Below the pieces are notes generated by a model that worked only from the letters and a program-made list of their open reading frames with translations, was not told where the DNA came from and made no database searches. Below, piece after piece: positions 1 through 7,046 of a DNA stretch of 64,000 bases. The stretch spans positions 124,001 through 188,000 of the forward strand of contig JAZMZG010000017.1 of assembly GCA_045585835.1 (NCBI GenBank), in the 5' to 3' direction. Both the position numbers and the translations under genes were made by a program. Each line of letters begins with the position of its first letter. The first letter of the stretch is position 1. The DNA is from CALCTE01 sp045585835. GTDB taxonomy: Bacteria > Bacillota > Clostridia > Oscillospirales > CAG-272.

Positions 1-188
1 TCGGTTCTTCCGTCCGTGCATATCCTTCCGATAATGCCCTCGTCGACGAGTTCGTTTAAATTATTGTAGACCGTAGCAAGAGCTATCTTACCAAGCTCCG
101 TCTTTGCTCTCTCGCAGACCTGTGCCGCCGTCAGATGACCCTCGGCACGCTTTACTATATTGCATATTACCATTCTTTGTCGCGTCAT
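1..188 (-). CDS. Fur/PerR-family metal-dependent transcriptional regulator (N-terminal part, cut by window edge)
   Basis: Only the first 62 codons are present. The translation starts MTRQRMVICNIV and continues with a winged-helix pattern typical of Fur/PerR proteins (LTAAQVCERA, then ATVYNNLNELVDEG, which corresponds to the family's TVYR/N-L recognition helix). The metal-binding C-terminal half lies outside the window, so iron, zinc, manganese or peroxide sensing cannot be told apart. The start ATG overlaps the stop of the upstream nucleosidase gene by four bases (ATGA), which implies translational coupling in one operon. Confidence 0.8.
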   Translation of the reverse strand, partial: MTRQRMVICNIVKRAEGHLTAAQVCERAKTELGKIALATVYNNLNELVDEGIIGRICTDGRT

Positions 189-889
189 GTTATACCTCCT
201 TCGGCACGTTTTTTGCAGAAGAGTCTTATCAGACTCGTCGCATCTTCTATGACCTTATTTAAAAATGCAGGAAAATTTTCAGGGGCGCTGTTATCCGCCT
301 CGTCGGATATTGCTCTTACTACGGCGTAGGGAGTCGCTCTGAAGGTGCATACCTGACCTATAGCCGCACCCTCCATCTCGGCAACCTCCGCGCCGAATTG
401 CGAGCTTATCTTTTCCTTTAGCTCGGTCGAATTAACGAAAACATCGCCCGTCGCTATGACCGCTTTTTTATGAGAGAGGGAAAGCTCACCTGCACACTCG
501 CAAAGAAGCTCCACCGTGTCTTTATCGCAAGGAAAATACACGCTTGCAAGCTCCGCTATCTCACCCTTTTTAAATCCGAGAGGGCTATTATCCATATCGT
601 GCTGAAGCGTTTTTTCGCCTATCGCAACGTCACCTATATGAAGGTCTTTAGAAAGAGTACCCGCCGCTCCGACGTTTATGATAAGCTCGGGGGCAAATTC
701 GTTTATCATCGTCTGCGCCGCCACTGCCGAGAATACCTTGCCCATTCCGCATACGCAAAGCACAACGTCTTGCCCTTCGAGCGTACCCACAGTGAATTCA
801 AGTCCTCCGCTTACGGTGAGATGCTTATTTTCGAGAAGTGAGGATATAACCTTTATTTCATCTGCAAGCGCTCCGATAATTCCAATCAT
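185..889 (-). CDS. mtnN: 5'-methylthioadenosine/S-adenosylhomocysteine nucleosidase
   Basis: Hydrolyses MTA and SAH to adenine plus methylthioribose or S-ribosylhomocysteine in the cytoplasm (methyl cycle, quorum-signal precursor route). The 234-residue length is normal. Family motifs are visible: MIGIIGALADEI at the N-terminus, VGAAGTLS in the phosphorylase fold, MEGAAIGQV near residue 170, and SDEADNSAPENF containing the catalytic Asp. It is the first gene of a two-gene operon with the Fur-family regulator, overlapping it by four bases. A second SAH-disposal route (deaminase plus hydrolase, about 38-40 kb) exists in the same window. Confidence 0.93.
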   Translation of the reverse strand: MIGIIGALADEIKVISSLLENKHLTVSGGLEFTVGTLEGQDVVLCVCGMGKVFSAVAAQTMINEFAPELIINVGAAGTLSKDLHIGDVAIGEKTLQHDMDNSPLGFKKGEIAELASVYFPCDKDTVELLCECAGELSLSHKKAVIATGDVFVNSTELKEKISSQFGAEVAEMEGAAIGQVCTFRATPYAVVRAISDEADNSAPENFPAFLNKVIEDATSLIRLFCKKRAEGGIT

Positions 890-979
890 TTTATTTCTCT
901 CTTTTCTTTTGATCTACAAACAAAGTATACACCATTTTTTCAATAAACACAAGTGTTTTTTTAAAATTATTCTAAAAAT

Positions 980-1005
980 ATCGGAGAAGCATTCGCTTCT
1001 CCGAT
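980..1005 (-). terminator. Rho-independent terminator of the ECF S-component gene
   Basis: An 11-bp perfect stem (ATCGGAGAAGC/GCTTCTCCGAT) with a 4-base loop. On the minus strand it is followed by a T-rich run, directly after the stop codon region of the S-component gene. Confidence 0.8.
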
Positions 1006-1011
1006 AAAATC

Positions 1012-1641
1012 TTATCTCATTTTCTTTTTTACAACATCGATAATGCGTACCATTGCGGGTGACAAAACGAGGTTTACAAGAAATTCACCTATGAAATTTA
1101 CGCCGGCACAGCCGATAAATATAAATTTCATAGCGCTGCCGCCAAACTGCGCAACTGCTTCGGGGAACATCGTGGGAAGAGCTCCAAAGTAGAATATAAG
1201 CATACCTGCGCAGAAGATACCCGTATTGATTATGGGAGCGGATACAGATGCGAGGATTGCTTGAACGAGCTTATATTTCCCTCCGAATGCCTTGCCAAGT
1301 CCCTTGTAAACGAGGGCTGCACCAAATCCCGCTAAAGTCGCCTTCAAAAGACAAATCGCCACAAATACAACAGGGTTTGCGTCCCAAAGAAGCCACGAGA
1401 ATAAGTCCGTGCCCGTAATTCCCGCTATCATTGTTATAAGTCCGAATACAAAGCCGAGGAATGCTCCTGCCTTTGCTCCCAAAAGGCACGCACCGATAAC
1501 TATCGGCACAAGCACGAAGGACATCGGAAGCGCTCCTATCTTGACAAAAGAACCTACGAGCTGAAGCACTACTACAAGTGCGGTCAAAATGGCGAGCTGT
1601 ACCATATACAAAATATTTTTCTTCACTCTTTTAGTTGCCAT
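1012..1641 (-). CDS. ECF transporter S component, probably for pantothenate
   Basis: A 209-residue, strongly hydrophobic protein with about six membrane segments after a short basic N-terminus (MATKRVKKN), as in substrate-binding S components of energy-coupling factor transporters. Small-residue stretches such as GACLLGAKAGAFLGFVFGL are characteristic. It lies downstream of coaX on the same strand, which favours pantothenate (PanT-like); this is inference from context and folate, biotin or another vitamin is possible. It would need the shared EcfA1/EcfA2/EcfT module, which is encoded at 56.8-59.4 kb. The ATG has a GGAGGTG ribosome-binding site. A structured leader lies between coaX and this gene. 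Confidence 0.75.
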   Translation of the reverse strand: MATKRVKKNILYMVQLAILTALVVVLQLVGSFVKIGALPMSFVLVPIVIGACLLGAKAGAFLGFVFGLITMIAGITGTDLFSWLLWDANPVVFVAICLLKATLAGFGAALVYKGLGKAFGGKYKLVQAILASVSAPIINTGIFCAGMLIFYFGALPTMFPEAVAQFGGSAMKFIFIGCAGVNFIGEFLVNLVLSPAMVRIIDVVKKKMR

Positions 1642-1711
1642 TTTGCACCTCCGAAAGTACAGCCGAAAGTGCTGTCTTTTCCATTTTTATTTTCATAAGT
1701 ATATCCCTTCT

Positions 1712-1760
1712 CCGAGACTTTCACTCGGTGCTGCCGTCCGAGCCTCATGCTTGGTACGGC
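1712..1760 (-). promoter_or_regulatory. Structured RNA leader with two hairpins before the ECF S-component gene
   Basis: Read on the minus strand, the 150-base gap after coaX holds an irregular hairpin closed by GCCGT/ACGGC (1760-1733), then CCGAG-7 bases-CTCGG (1728-1712). A copy of CTCGG inside the first hairpin (1742-1738) can also pair with the same CCGAG, so the two folds exclude each other. This is the arrangement of an attenuator or riboswitch, but I could not match it to TPP, FMN, THF, preQ1, SAM or cobalamin consensus motifs. Function is inferred only. Confidence 0.4.
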
Positions 1761-1791
1761 GCATAAAATTTATAAAAACGCATGAGCGTAA

Positions 1792-2574
1792 TTATTTTGT
1801 GTTGAGCTTATATATTCCGTAAAGCCCTTTTAAAGTGAGGTGGGGTTCCTTTGATGCTTTGTGATTTATGAGAGGGTATATAAAATCCGCATATCCTCCC
1901 GTAACAAGCACCTCGCACTCGCAAGAAAGCTCCTTTTCATATGCGTCTATAAATCCGTTTAGCATATATGCCGCACCGAGCACAACACCCGAACGCACGG
2001 CTTCCGACGAATTTTTTCCTATCACGCTTCGGGGAGCATCGGGGGTTATCATCGGCAAAAGCTCCGTACTCATTCGCAAGGATTCAAGAGAAACCTGAAG
2101 TCCCGCAGCTATGGACGAGCCGACGTATTCTCCCTTGCGGTTTACTGCAGATACGGTCGTTGCCGTACCCATATCTATAATTATTACGCCTTTGTCTTTT
2201 CCTTTTGCAAGCTCTGTTGCTGCATGGGCATTTGCTACGATGTCACTTCCGAGCTCGGAAGGATTGTCTATTTTTATCGGAAAGCCTGTTTTAAGTCCCG
2301 GGCCGACTGTCTTTACGTCATCGCCGACTATACTGTGTGCCGCTTGGTTTATGCTTTTTGTCAAATTCGGTGCAACGGAAGAAATAATCGCCGCTTTTAT
2401 TGCCGCTCTGTCTATTCCTTTAAACTCAAGCATAGAGCATACGTTTACAAGATATTCGTCGGCGCTTTTGTTTTTGTCCGCCGTTAAAACGAAGCTGCAT
2501 ATAAGCTCTGCGCTTTGTATTGAAAACACTCCGACGCTTACCGTCGAGTTTCCCGCATCAAATGCAAGTAGCAC
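1792..2574 (-). CDS. coaX: Type III pantothenate kinase
   Basis: Phosphorylates pantothenate with ATP, the first committed step of coenzyme A synthesis. The 260-residue protein has the ASKHA-fold motifs of CoaX: LLAFDAGNSTVSVG at the N-terminus, ELGSDIVANAHAA near residue 108 (pantothenate/dimer site) and IIDMGTATTVSAVN near residue 135. The start is GTG, chosen because GGAGGTG lies eight bases upstream. It is the first gene of a unit that continues into the ECF S component. Confidence 0.94.
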   Translation of the reverse strand: MLLAFDAGNSTVSVGVFSIQSAELICSFVLTADKNKSADEYLVNVCSMLEFKGIDRAAIKAAIISSVAPNLTKSINQAAHSIVGDDVKTVGPGLKTGFPIKIDNPSELGSDIVANAHAATELAKGKDKGVIIIDMGTATTVSAVNRKGEYVGSSIAAGLQVSLESLRMSTELLPMITPDAPRSVIGKNSSEAVRSGVVLGAAYMLNGFIDAYEKELSCECEVLVTGGYADFIYPLINHKASKEPHLTLKGLYGIYKLNTK

Positions 2575-2655
2575 TGCTATTCACCTCCGAAACGAGTCTA
2601 TTATACCATTCTGCTGTCCGCAGTGCAAGTGTTTTTTAAAAAATCAGCACAAATA

Positions 2656-2683
2656 TTGCACTTTGGAAATTTTGTGGTATAAT
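2656..2683 (+). promoter_or_regulatory. Sigma-A promoter for the TIGR04076 gene
   Basis: TTGCAC and TATAAT separated by 16 bases, about 25 bases before the start codon of the downstream gene and divergent from coaX. Confidence 0.6.
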
Positions 2684-2708
2684 TAAAATATCCCGAAAGG
2701 AGCAGATT

Positions 2709-3008
2709 ATGAAAAATATAAAAATAACGGCTATGAGAAAAGCGCATTATGCCGACCTTATAGAAAAATACGAAAACCCCATAGAGCACGCTTGCGACAT
2801 AAGCGAAGGCGACGTCTTTATTTGCGAAAACCTCAAAAAGCCCCAAGGTCTTTGCGACAGCGCTTGGGAAAGTATGCTCCCATTCGTTATGACGCTTGCC
2901 TACGGCGGCAAAAATATTTACGACGGTTGGATGAAAAACGAGCACTCGGCGATGATATCCTGCAACGACGGCTTCAGACCCGTTAGCTTTTTAATTGAAG
3001 TAATATAA
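2709..3008 (+). CDS. TIGR04076 family protein
   Basis: A 99-residue protein matching the small TIGR04076 family: an N-terminal beta strand (MKNIKITAMRK), a central GDVFICENLKKPQGLCDSAW segment, and the C-terminal pattern WMKNEHSAMISCNDGFRPV followed by V-F-like hydrophobics. The conserved Cys in SCNDGFRP and Cys near residue 29 are family features. No function has been established for the family. It has a good AAGGAGC ribosome-binding site and stands alone between two terminator/promoter regions. Confidence 0.8.
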   Translation: MKNIKITAMRKAHYADLIEKYENPIEHACDISEGDVFICENLKKPQGLCDSAWESMLPFVMTLAYGGKNIYDGWMKNEHSAMISCNDGFRPVSFLIEVI

Positions 3009-3011
3009 CCA

Positions 3012-3044
3012 AAACTCCCTTGCTTTCTGATGGCAAGGGAGTTT
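3012..3044. terminator. Bidirectional terminator
   Basis: A 12-bp stem AAACTCCCTTGC/GCAAGGGAGTTT with a 9-base loop between two convergent genes; A and T runs on both sides let it serve the TIGR04076 gene and the M20 peptidase gene. Confidence 0.85.
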
Positions 3045-3047
3045 GTT

Positions 3048-4199
3048 TTACATAGATTCTATAAAAAATGCGGAAAGGAGCTTTGCTCTTTGCGCTATAG
3101 TACGTGTTATCAGAAATTCTTTCGTAGTATGGCAAGAGCCGCCGCCTGCGCCCATACCGCAAATAGTCGGTATACCGAAAGCCTGCGTATAGCAAGCATC
3201 GGAGCCTCCGCCCGATTCAAAAGGCGTTACCTCGCCAAGTCCGTATTTACGGGAGATGTCACGCACCTTCTCGTAAAGTCTGTCAGTCACATCACTTCTT
3301 TCCATAGGCGGTCTTACCGTTAGGGCGGTAAAGGTTGAGGAGGTTTTGTCAACGTATGACTTACCGACTATTTCACGCATAGTATCATCTATTCGCTTAA
3401 GGTCACTTTGAAGCGGGAAGCGTATGTCCACAAGCACCGTGCAGGTTTCGGGAATGACGTTCACCATATTTCCGCCCGCATTTATGATGTTACAGCTATA
3501 AGTTATGCCTCCCCTCTCACTTTTTGAGTGAAGTGCAATTATCTTATGTGCGGCTTCTTCTATGGGATTTCTGCATTCGAAATAATGAACTCCCGAATGT
3601 CCCGATATACCCTTTATGTCTATTCTGTATTTGCATATGCCTTTTCTTGAAATTACGACCCTGTTATTCTCGGAAAGCTCACAGTTGAGCGCACAAGGAA
3701 ATCCCGCACTCTTTTCTTTGAAAAATTCAAGCTCCGCTTCCCCGCCCAAAACGTTCGATATCTCCTCATCTGAGGTGAGCAAAAGACGCAAATGCTTTGA
3801 ATATCCGTTTTCAAAAAGCGAATTCATCGCAAGAAGCGCAACTGCTATTCCGCCCTTGCAATCTATAACACCTGGGGCAATTATTCTGTCTTCAAGGCGT
3901 GTTACGGGGTTTTCTCCGAATGCGCCCTTTTCGTGTACGGTATCCATGTGAGCAAGCATTACTCCGCCTTTTTCGGCACCCTTATTCATGTCGATGCAGA
4001 GAAAATCTCCGCATTTTTCCATAGCGATACGCTCTATATAAAAGCCCTCTTTTTTTGCGAATTTTTCTATGTAATCGACCATATCGTTGATTACGTCTTT
4101 ATCGGCAGCACGTGCTTCAAACGAACAAATATCACATAAAAAAGACACGTATCTTTCATAATCATTTTCTATGCAAGCTTCAATTCGACTATATTCCAT
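3048..4199 (-). CDS. M20-family metallopeptidase (ArgE/DapE/CPG2-like)
   Basis: A 383-residue zinc exopeptidase or deacylase. Metal and catalytic residues are visible in order: AHMDTVHEKG (His, Asp), DCKGGIAVALL (bridging Asp), TSDEEISN (catalytic Glu and metal Glu), and CHTTKEF near the C-terminus (final His). A dimerisation domain begins at GISGHSGVHYF. The start MEYSRIEAC is chosen because AAAGGGG lies seven to eight bases before it; the in-frame GTG further upstream overlaps that ribosome-binding site. It is a close paralogue of the M20 gene at 13.2-14.4 kb, aligning residue for residue from the start. Substrate is unknown; a peptide or N-acyl amino acid is likely. Confidence 0.88.
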   Translation of the reverse strand: MEYSRIEACIENDYERYVSFLCDICSFEARAADKDVINDMVDYIEKFAKKEGFYIERIAMEKCGDFLCIDMNKGAEKGGVMLAHMDTVHEKGAFGENPVTRLEDRIIAPGVIDCKGGIAVALLAMNSLFENGYSKHLRLLLTSDEEISNVLGGEAELEFFKEKSAGFPCALNCELSENNRVVISRKGICKYRIDIKGISGHSGVHYFECRNPIEEAAHKIIALHSKSERGGITYSCNIINAGGNMVNVIPETCTVLVDIRFPLQSDLKRIDDTMREIVGKSYVDKTSSTFTALTVRPPMERSDVTDRLYEKVRDISRKYGLGEVTPFESGGGSDACYTQAFGIPTICGMGAGGGSCHTTKEFLITRTIAQRAKLLSAFFIESM

Positions 4200-4285
4200 A
4201 ACCGTACCCCTTTGCACGTTTTTTTCATTTTAACACACATTTTATGCCATGTAAACATTTTTGCCAGAAAAAAGTCAAAAATGAA

Positions 4286-4314
4286 TAGACAAGGCAGCTG
4301 TCGTAATATATAAT
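4286..4314 (+). promoter_or_regulatory. Sigma-A promoter for the AbgB-like amidohydrolase gene
   Basis: TAGACA and TATAAT with a 17-base spacer, 35 bases before the start codon. Confidence 0.65.
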
Positions 4315-4348
4315 CTGATTGTATAACGCACTTTGAAAGGACATAACT

Positions 4349-5707
4349 ATGAAACAACGCATAATCGACATACTCGACGGCAAGGCGGAATATTTCGGCG
4401 CTATCGCCGACTATATTTGGGATAACCCCGAGCTTGCCTTTGCAGAGCATAAATCCGCAAAAGCGCTAATCGATGCGCTTGAAGAACACGGCTTTAAAAT
4501 CGAAAAAGGCCTTGCGGGTATACCTACCGCATTCAAGGGCGTTTTCGGAAGCGGCCACCCCGTTATCGGATTTTTGGGAGAATACGATGCGCTGTCAAAT
4601 TTAAGCCAAAGGGACGGTGTTACGAAAGAAGAGCCCATCGTTGCGGGAGCGGCAGGCCACGGCTGCGGACATAACGCAATAGGTGTAAGCTGTGTTGCGG
4701 CGGCTGTTGCGATGAAGACGATAATGGAGGAAAACAAACTTCCCGGCACAGTTATCGTTTACGGCTGCCCCGGCGAAGAAGGCGGTGCAGGTAAGGCGTT
4801 TATGGCAAGAGAGGGCGTTTTTGCCGAAATGGACGCCGCTATGGCTCCTCACCCTGCGGAAAATAACTATATTATGGGAATTTCCGCGCTTGCAAACGTA
4901 CACGTTGAGTACAGATTCAAGGGTAAGGCTTCTCACGCAGGTGCAGTCCCCCACCTTGGCAGATCCGCACTCGACGCTTGCAGTCTTATGATCGTGGGCA
5001 CCCAATTTTTGCGTGAGCATATTATCCCCGAGGCGAGAATACACCACGCTTATTTAAATGCGGGCGGTACGGCACCAAACGTAGTACAAGCAAACGCTTC
5101 ACTGCTGTTTTATATACGTGCACCCAAAGCGGATACCGTTAAGGAAATATACGAAAGGGTGAACGATATCGCAAAAGGCGCCGCTCTTATGACGGGCACC
5201 TCAGTTGAAACAGAGCTTCATTCGGGCGTCAATAACTTGATAGTAAACGAAGTAATGGGCAATACCTTACAAGAAGCCTGGGCAGAAATAGGAGCGCAGA
5301 ATTTCTCCGAAGAAGCGCTTGCCGTTGCAAAAAGGTTTGCTCCCGTAATACCTAACTGCGACCTTGATGAGCCTTTGGACGAGAGTATACCCGCTTTTAA
5401 AAAGCAGGATTCCTCCATGTCGGGCTCGACGGACGTGGGCGATGCTTCGTATATCGCACCTACCGTTATGTTTATGCACGCCGCTTTATGCAAATGCACA
5501 CCCGGCCACACTTGGCAGCTCGTTGCCCAATCCCGCAGTCCCATAATGCACGAGGGTATGATGCACGCCGCAAAGGTTATGGCGCTTGCGGGCATAAAGC
5601 TTATCAAAAACCCCAAGCTTATAAAAGCCGCTTGGAAGGAGCATAAGGAAAGCGGTGTCACATACGAAAGCTTGATACCCGACGATATAAAACCGCAAAT
5701 TCCGTAA
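4349..5707 (+). CDS. M20-family amidohydrolase, aminobenzoyl-glutamate hydrolase subunit B-like
   Basis: A 452-residue cytoplasmic amidohydrolase. It resembles AbgB, which cleaves p-aminobenzoyl-glutamate, but such clostridial homologues may act on other N-acyl amino acids. Motifs visible: VIGFLGEYDALS, AAGHGCGHNAIGV (metal Cys/His pair), YGCPGEEGGAGK (catalytic Glu pair), AMAPHPAEN, and near the C-terminus CTPGHTWQ. It has its own promoter and terminator. No AbgA partner is adjacent. It is only distantly related to the two ArgE/DapE-like M20 proteins in the window. Confidence 0.87.
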   Translation: MKQRIIDILDGKAEYFGAIADYIWDNPELAFAEHKSAKALIDALEEHGFKIEKGLAGIPTAFKGVFGSGHPVIGFLGEYDALSNLSQRDGVTKEEPIVAGAAGHGCGHNAIGVSCVAAAVAMKTIMEENKLPGTVIVYGCPGEEGGAGKAFMAREGVFAEMDAAMAPHPAENNYIMGISALANVHVEYRFKGKASHAGAVPHLGRSALDACSLMIVGTQFLREHIIPEARIHHAYLNAGGTAPNVVQANASLLFYIRAPKADTVKEIYERVNDIAKGAALMTGTSVETELHSGVNNLIVNEVMGNTLQEAWAEIGAQNFSEEALAVAKRFAPVIPNCDLDEPLDESIPAFKKQDSSMSGSTDVGDASYIAPTVMFMHAALCKCTPGHTWQLVAQSRSPIMHEGMMHAAKVMALAGIKLIKNPKLIKAAWKEHKESGVTYESLIPDDIKPQIP

Positions 5708-5720
5708 AACAGCGCAAAAA

Positions 5721-5743
5721 AGCGAGGTGAGATTCACCTCGCT
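5721..5743. terminator. Bidirectional terminator
   Basis: A 10-bp perfect stem AGCGAGGTGA/TCACCTCGCT with a 3-base loop, flanked by A-run and T-run; it sits between convergent amidohydrolase and alcohol dehydrogenase genes. A closely similar hairpin recurs at 15.4 kb. Confidence 0.85.
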
Positions 5744-5766
5744 TTTTGTTACTTGCTTTTTGCGAA

Positions 5767-6900
5767 TTATTCCATTACGATAGCAATCTTAACGCCCGTG
5801 AGAGAGATATTCTTCTCCATAGCGTCAACATACTGCTCTAAAGGATAGTGGTGTGTTACGAGCTTTTCAACGGGAATACCCATCTCTTTTGCCTTCGTCA
5901 AGAAGCCGAGAGTTTCGATGTATTCGTTTGCGCTGTATACCCAAGAACCAACGAGTGTGATCTCCTTGTTGCAGAGGTCGAAGTGGGGATTCATCGTGCA
6001 TTCGCCTGCATTTACGAAGAAGCCCATCTCACAGTAACCGCCGCCGCGACGTACGTACTTGTAAGCATCTGCTGCTGCCTGAGGAACACCTGTGCACTGG
6101 AATACGAAGTCAGCACCGAAACCGTGTGTGAGCTCTTTAACTTTTGCAACTCTCTCGTCGATGGTCTTGAGCTCTCTGAAGTTGATAACTGCAGTAGCGC
6201 CCATTTCCTTAGCGAGTTCAAGACGAGAGTCAACACCGTCAACTGCGATGATGTTAACTACGCCCGCAGCCTTCAAAACTGCGATCTGCATAAGACCGAT
6301 AGGTCCGCAGCCCTGAACAAGTACGGTAGAACCGAAGTTGATGAGGTTTGTGGATTTTGCTCTGTTCCAAGAGTGAACGCATACGCAAGCGGGCTCGATG
6401 AGCATTCTCTCGTCAAGAGTCTTGCCGTTTACAACGAAGATGGAGGAATCCTTTCTAACGAGGATGTGCTCTGCAAACCAACCGTTGTTATGATGCTCAG
6501 CATCGTCTTCGATAAGACCGTATACGCCAAGGCCTGCGCAGAGGTTGGGAAGCTCGGGGTAGCGGCGGCAGTAATCGCACTCACCACAGAGAAGAACGGA
6601 AGTAACGACCTTGTCACCTACTTTGATGGGATCACCCTTTGTATCGGTGGTAACGCCTTCGCCGATAGCTACGACTTCACCTGTTCCCTCGTGACCGAGA
6701 ACGATCTCTTTGTAGCCGAAGGGATTGTAACGGTACTCGTGAACGTCAGTTCCGCAAATGCCGCAGCCTTCAACCTTAACAAGAATCTCACCGGGACCGG
6801 GTGTGGGGATCTCGATGTCGCGGAATTCAACGACCGCTTCACCCTCAACACCGTTTACGATTTTCGGCTTAACAAGATAAGCCACTTTTGAAGTTGCCAT
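5767..6900 (-). CDS. Zinc-dependent alcohol dehydrogenase (MDR superfamily)
   Basis: A 377-residue NAD(P)-dependent dehydrogenase of the threonine/sorbitol dehydrogenase type. The catalytic zinc Cys is in GCGICGTDVHEY; VLGHEGTGEVVAIGEGV follows; structural-zinc cysteines are in CGECDYCRRYPELPNLC; the Rossmann motif is VQGCGPIGLMQ and a cofactor-binding Asp follows in AVDGVDSRLELA. ATKEITLVGSW-like C-terminal features are normal. The substrate cannot be read from sequence; a polyol, threonine or secondary alcohol are options. It is a single gene with a consensus promoter, suggesting strong expression under some condition. Confidence 0.87.
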   Translation of the reverse strand: MATSKVAYLVKPKIVNGVEGEAVVEFRDIEIPTPGPGEILVKVEGCGICGTDVHEYRYNPFGYKEIVLGHEGTGEVVAIGEGVTTDTKGDPIKVGDKVVTSVLLCGECDYCRRYPELPNLCAGLGVYGLIEDDAEHHNNGWFAEHILVRKDSSIFVVNGKTLDERMLIEPACVCVHSWNRAKSTNLINFGSTVLVQGCGPIGLMQIAVLKAAGVVNIIAVDGVDSRLELAKEMGATAVINFRELKTIDERVAKVKELTHGFGADFVFQCTGVPQAAADAYKYVRRGGGYCEMGFFVNAGECTMNPHFDLCNKEITLVGSWVYSANEYIETLGFLTKAKEMGIPVEKLVTHHYPLEQYVDAMEKNISLTGVKIAIVME

Positions 6901-6962
6901 AGTAGTACTCTCCTTATAATTATTTTTTATATTATTATTTATTTGCCAATTTAGCCAATATA

Positions 6963-6991
6963 ATTATATCAAATAAAAAAGGTATTGTCAA
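6963..6991 (-). promoter_or_regulatory. Consensus sigma-A promoter of the alcohol dehydrogenase gene, with a downstream direct repeat
   Basis: On the minus strand TTGACA and TATAAT are both perfect and separated by 17 bases. Immediately downstream, two TTGGC units nine bases apart (6958-6954 and 6949-6945) lie across the expected transcription start, a possible repressor site. Confidence 0.75.
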
Positions 6992-7009
6992 TATTGCAAA
7001 TCAAAAAAT

Positions 7010-7043
7010 AAAAGCACTTTCCCTCTTTGGAGAAAGTGCTTTT
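7010..7043 (-). terminator. Rho-independent terminator
   Basis: A 12-bp stem AAAAGCACTTTC/GAAAGTGCTTTT just after the stop of the CvpA-like gene, with a T-rich run on the minus strand. Confidence 0.8.
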
Positions 7044-7046
7044 GTA

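Noticed and set aside
1642..1791. Known riboswitch class (TPP, THF, preQ1, FMN) before the S-component gene
   Set aside because: None of the conserved core sequences of those classes that I know is present, so it is left as an unassigned structured leader.
2601..2945. 114-codon minus-strand ORF opposite the TIGR04076 gene
   Set aside because: No ribosome-binding site or recognisable protein; the plus-strand gene matches a known family and has promoter and terminator.
5848..6891. 347-codon ORF on the plus strand inside the alcohol dehydrogenase gene
   Set aside because: It has no family motifs or ribosome-binding site; the opposite strand carries a complete zinc dehydrogenase with all metal and cofactor motifs.
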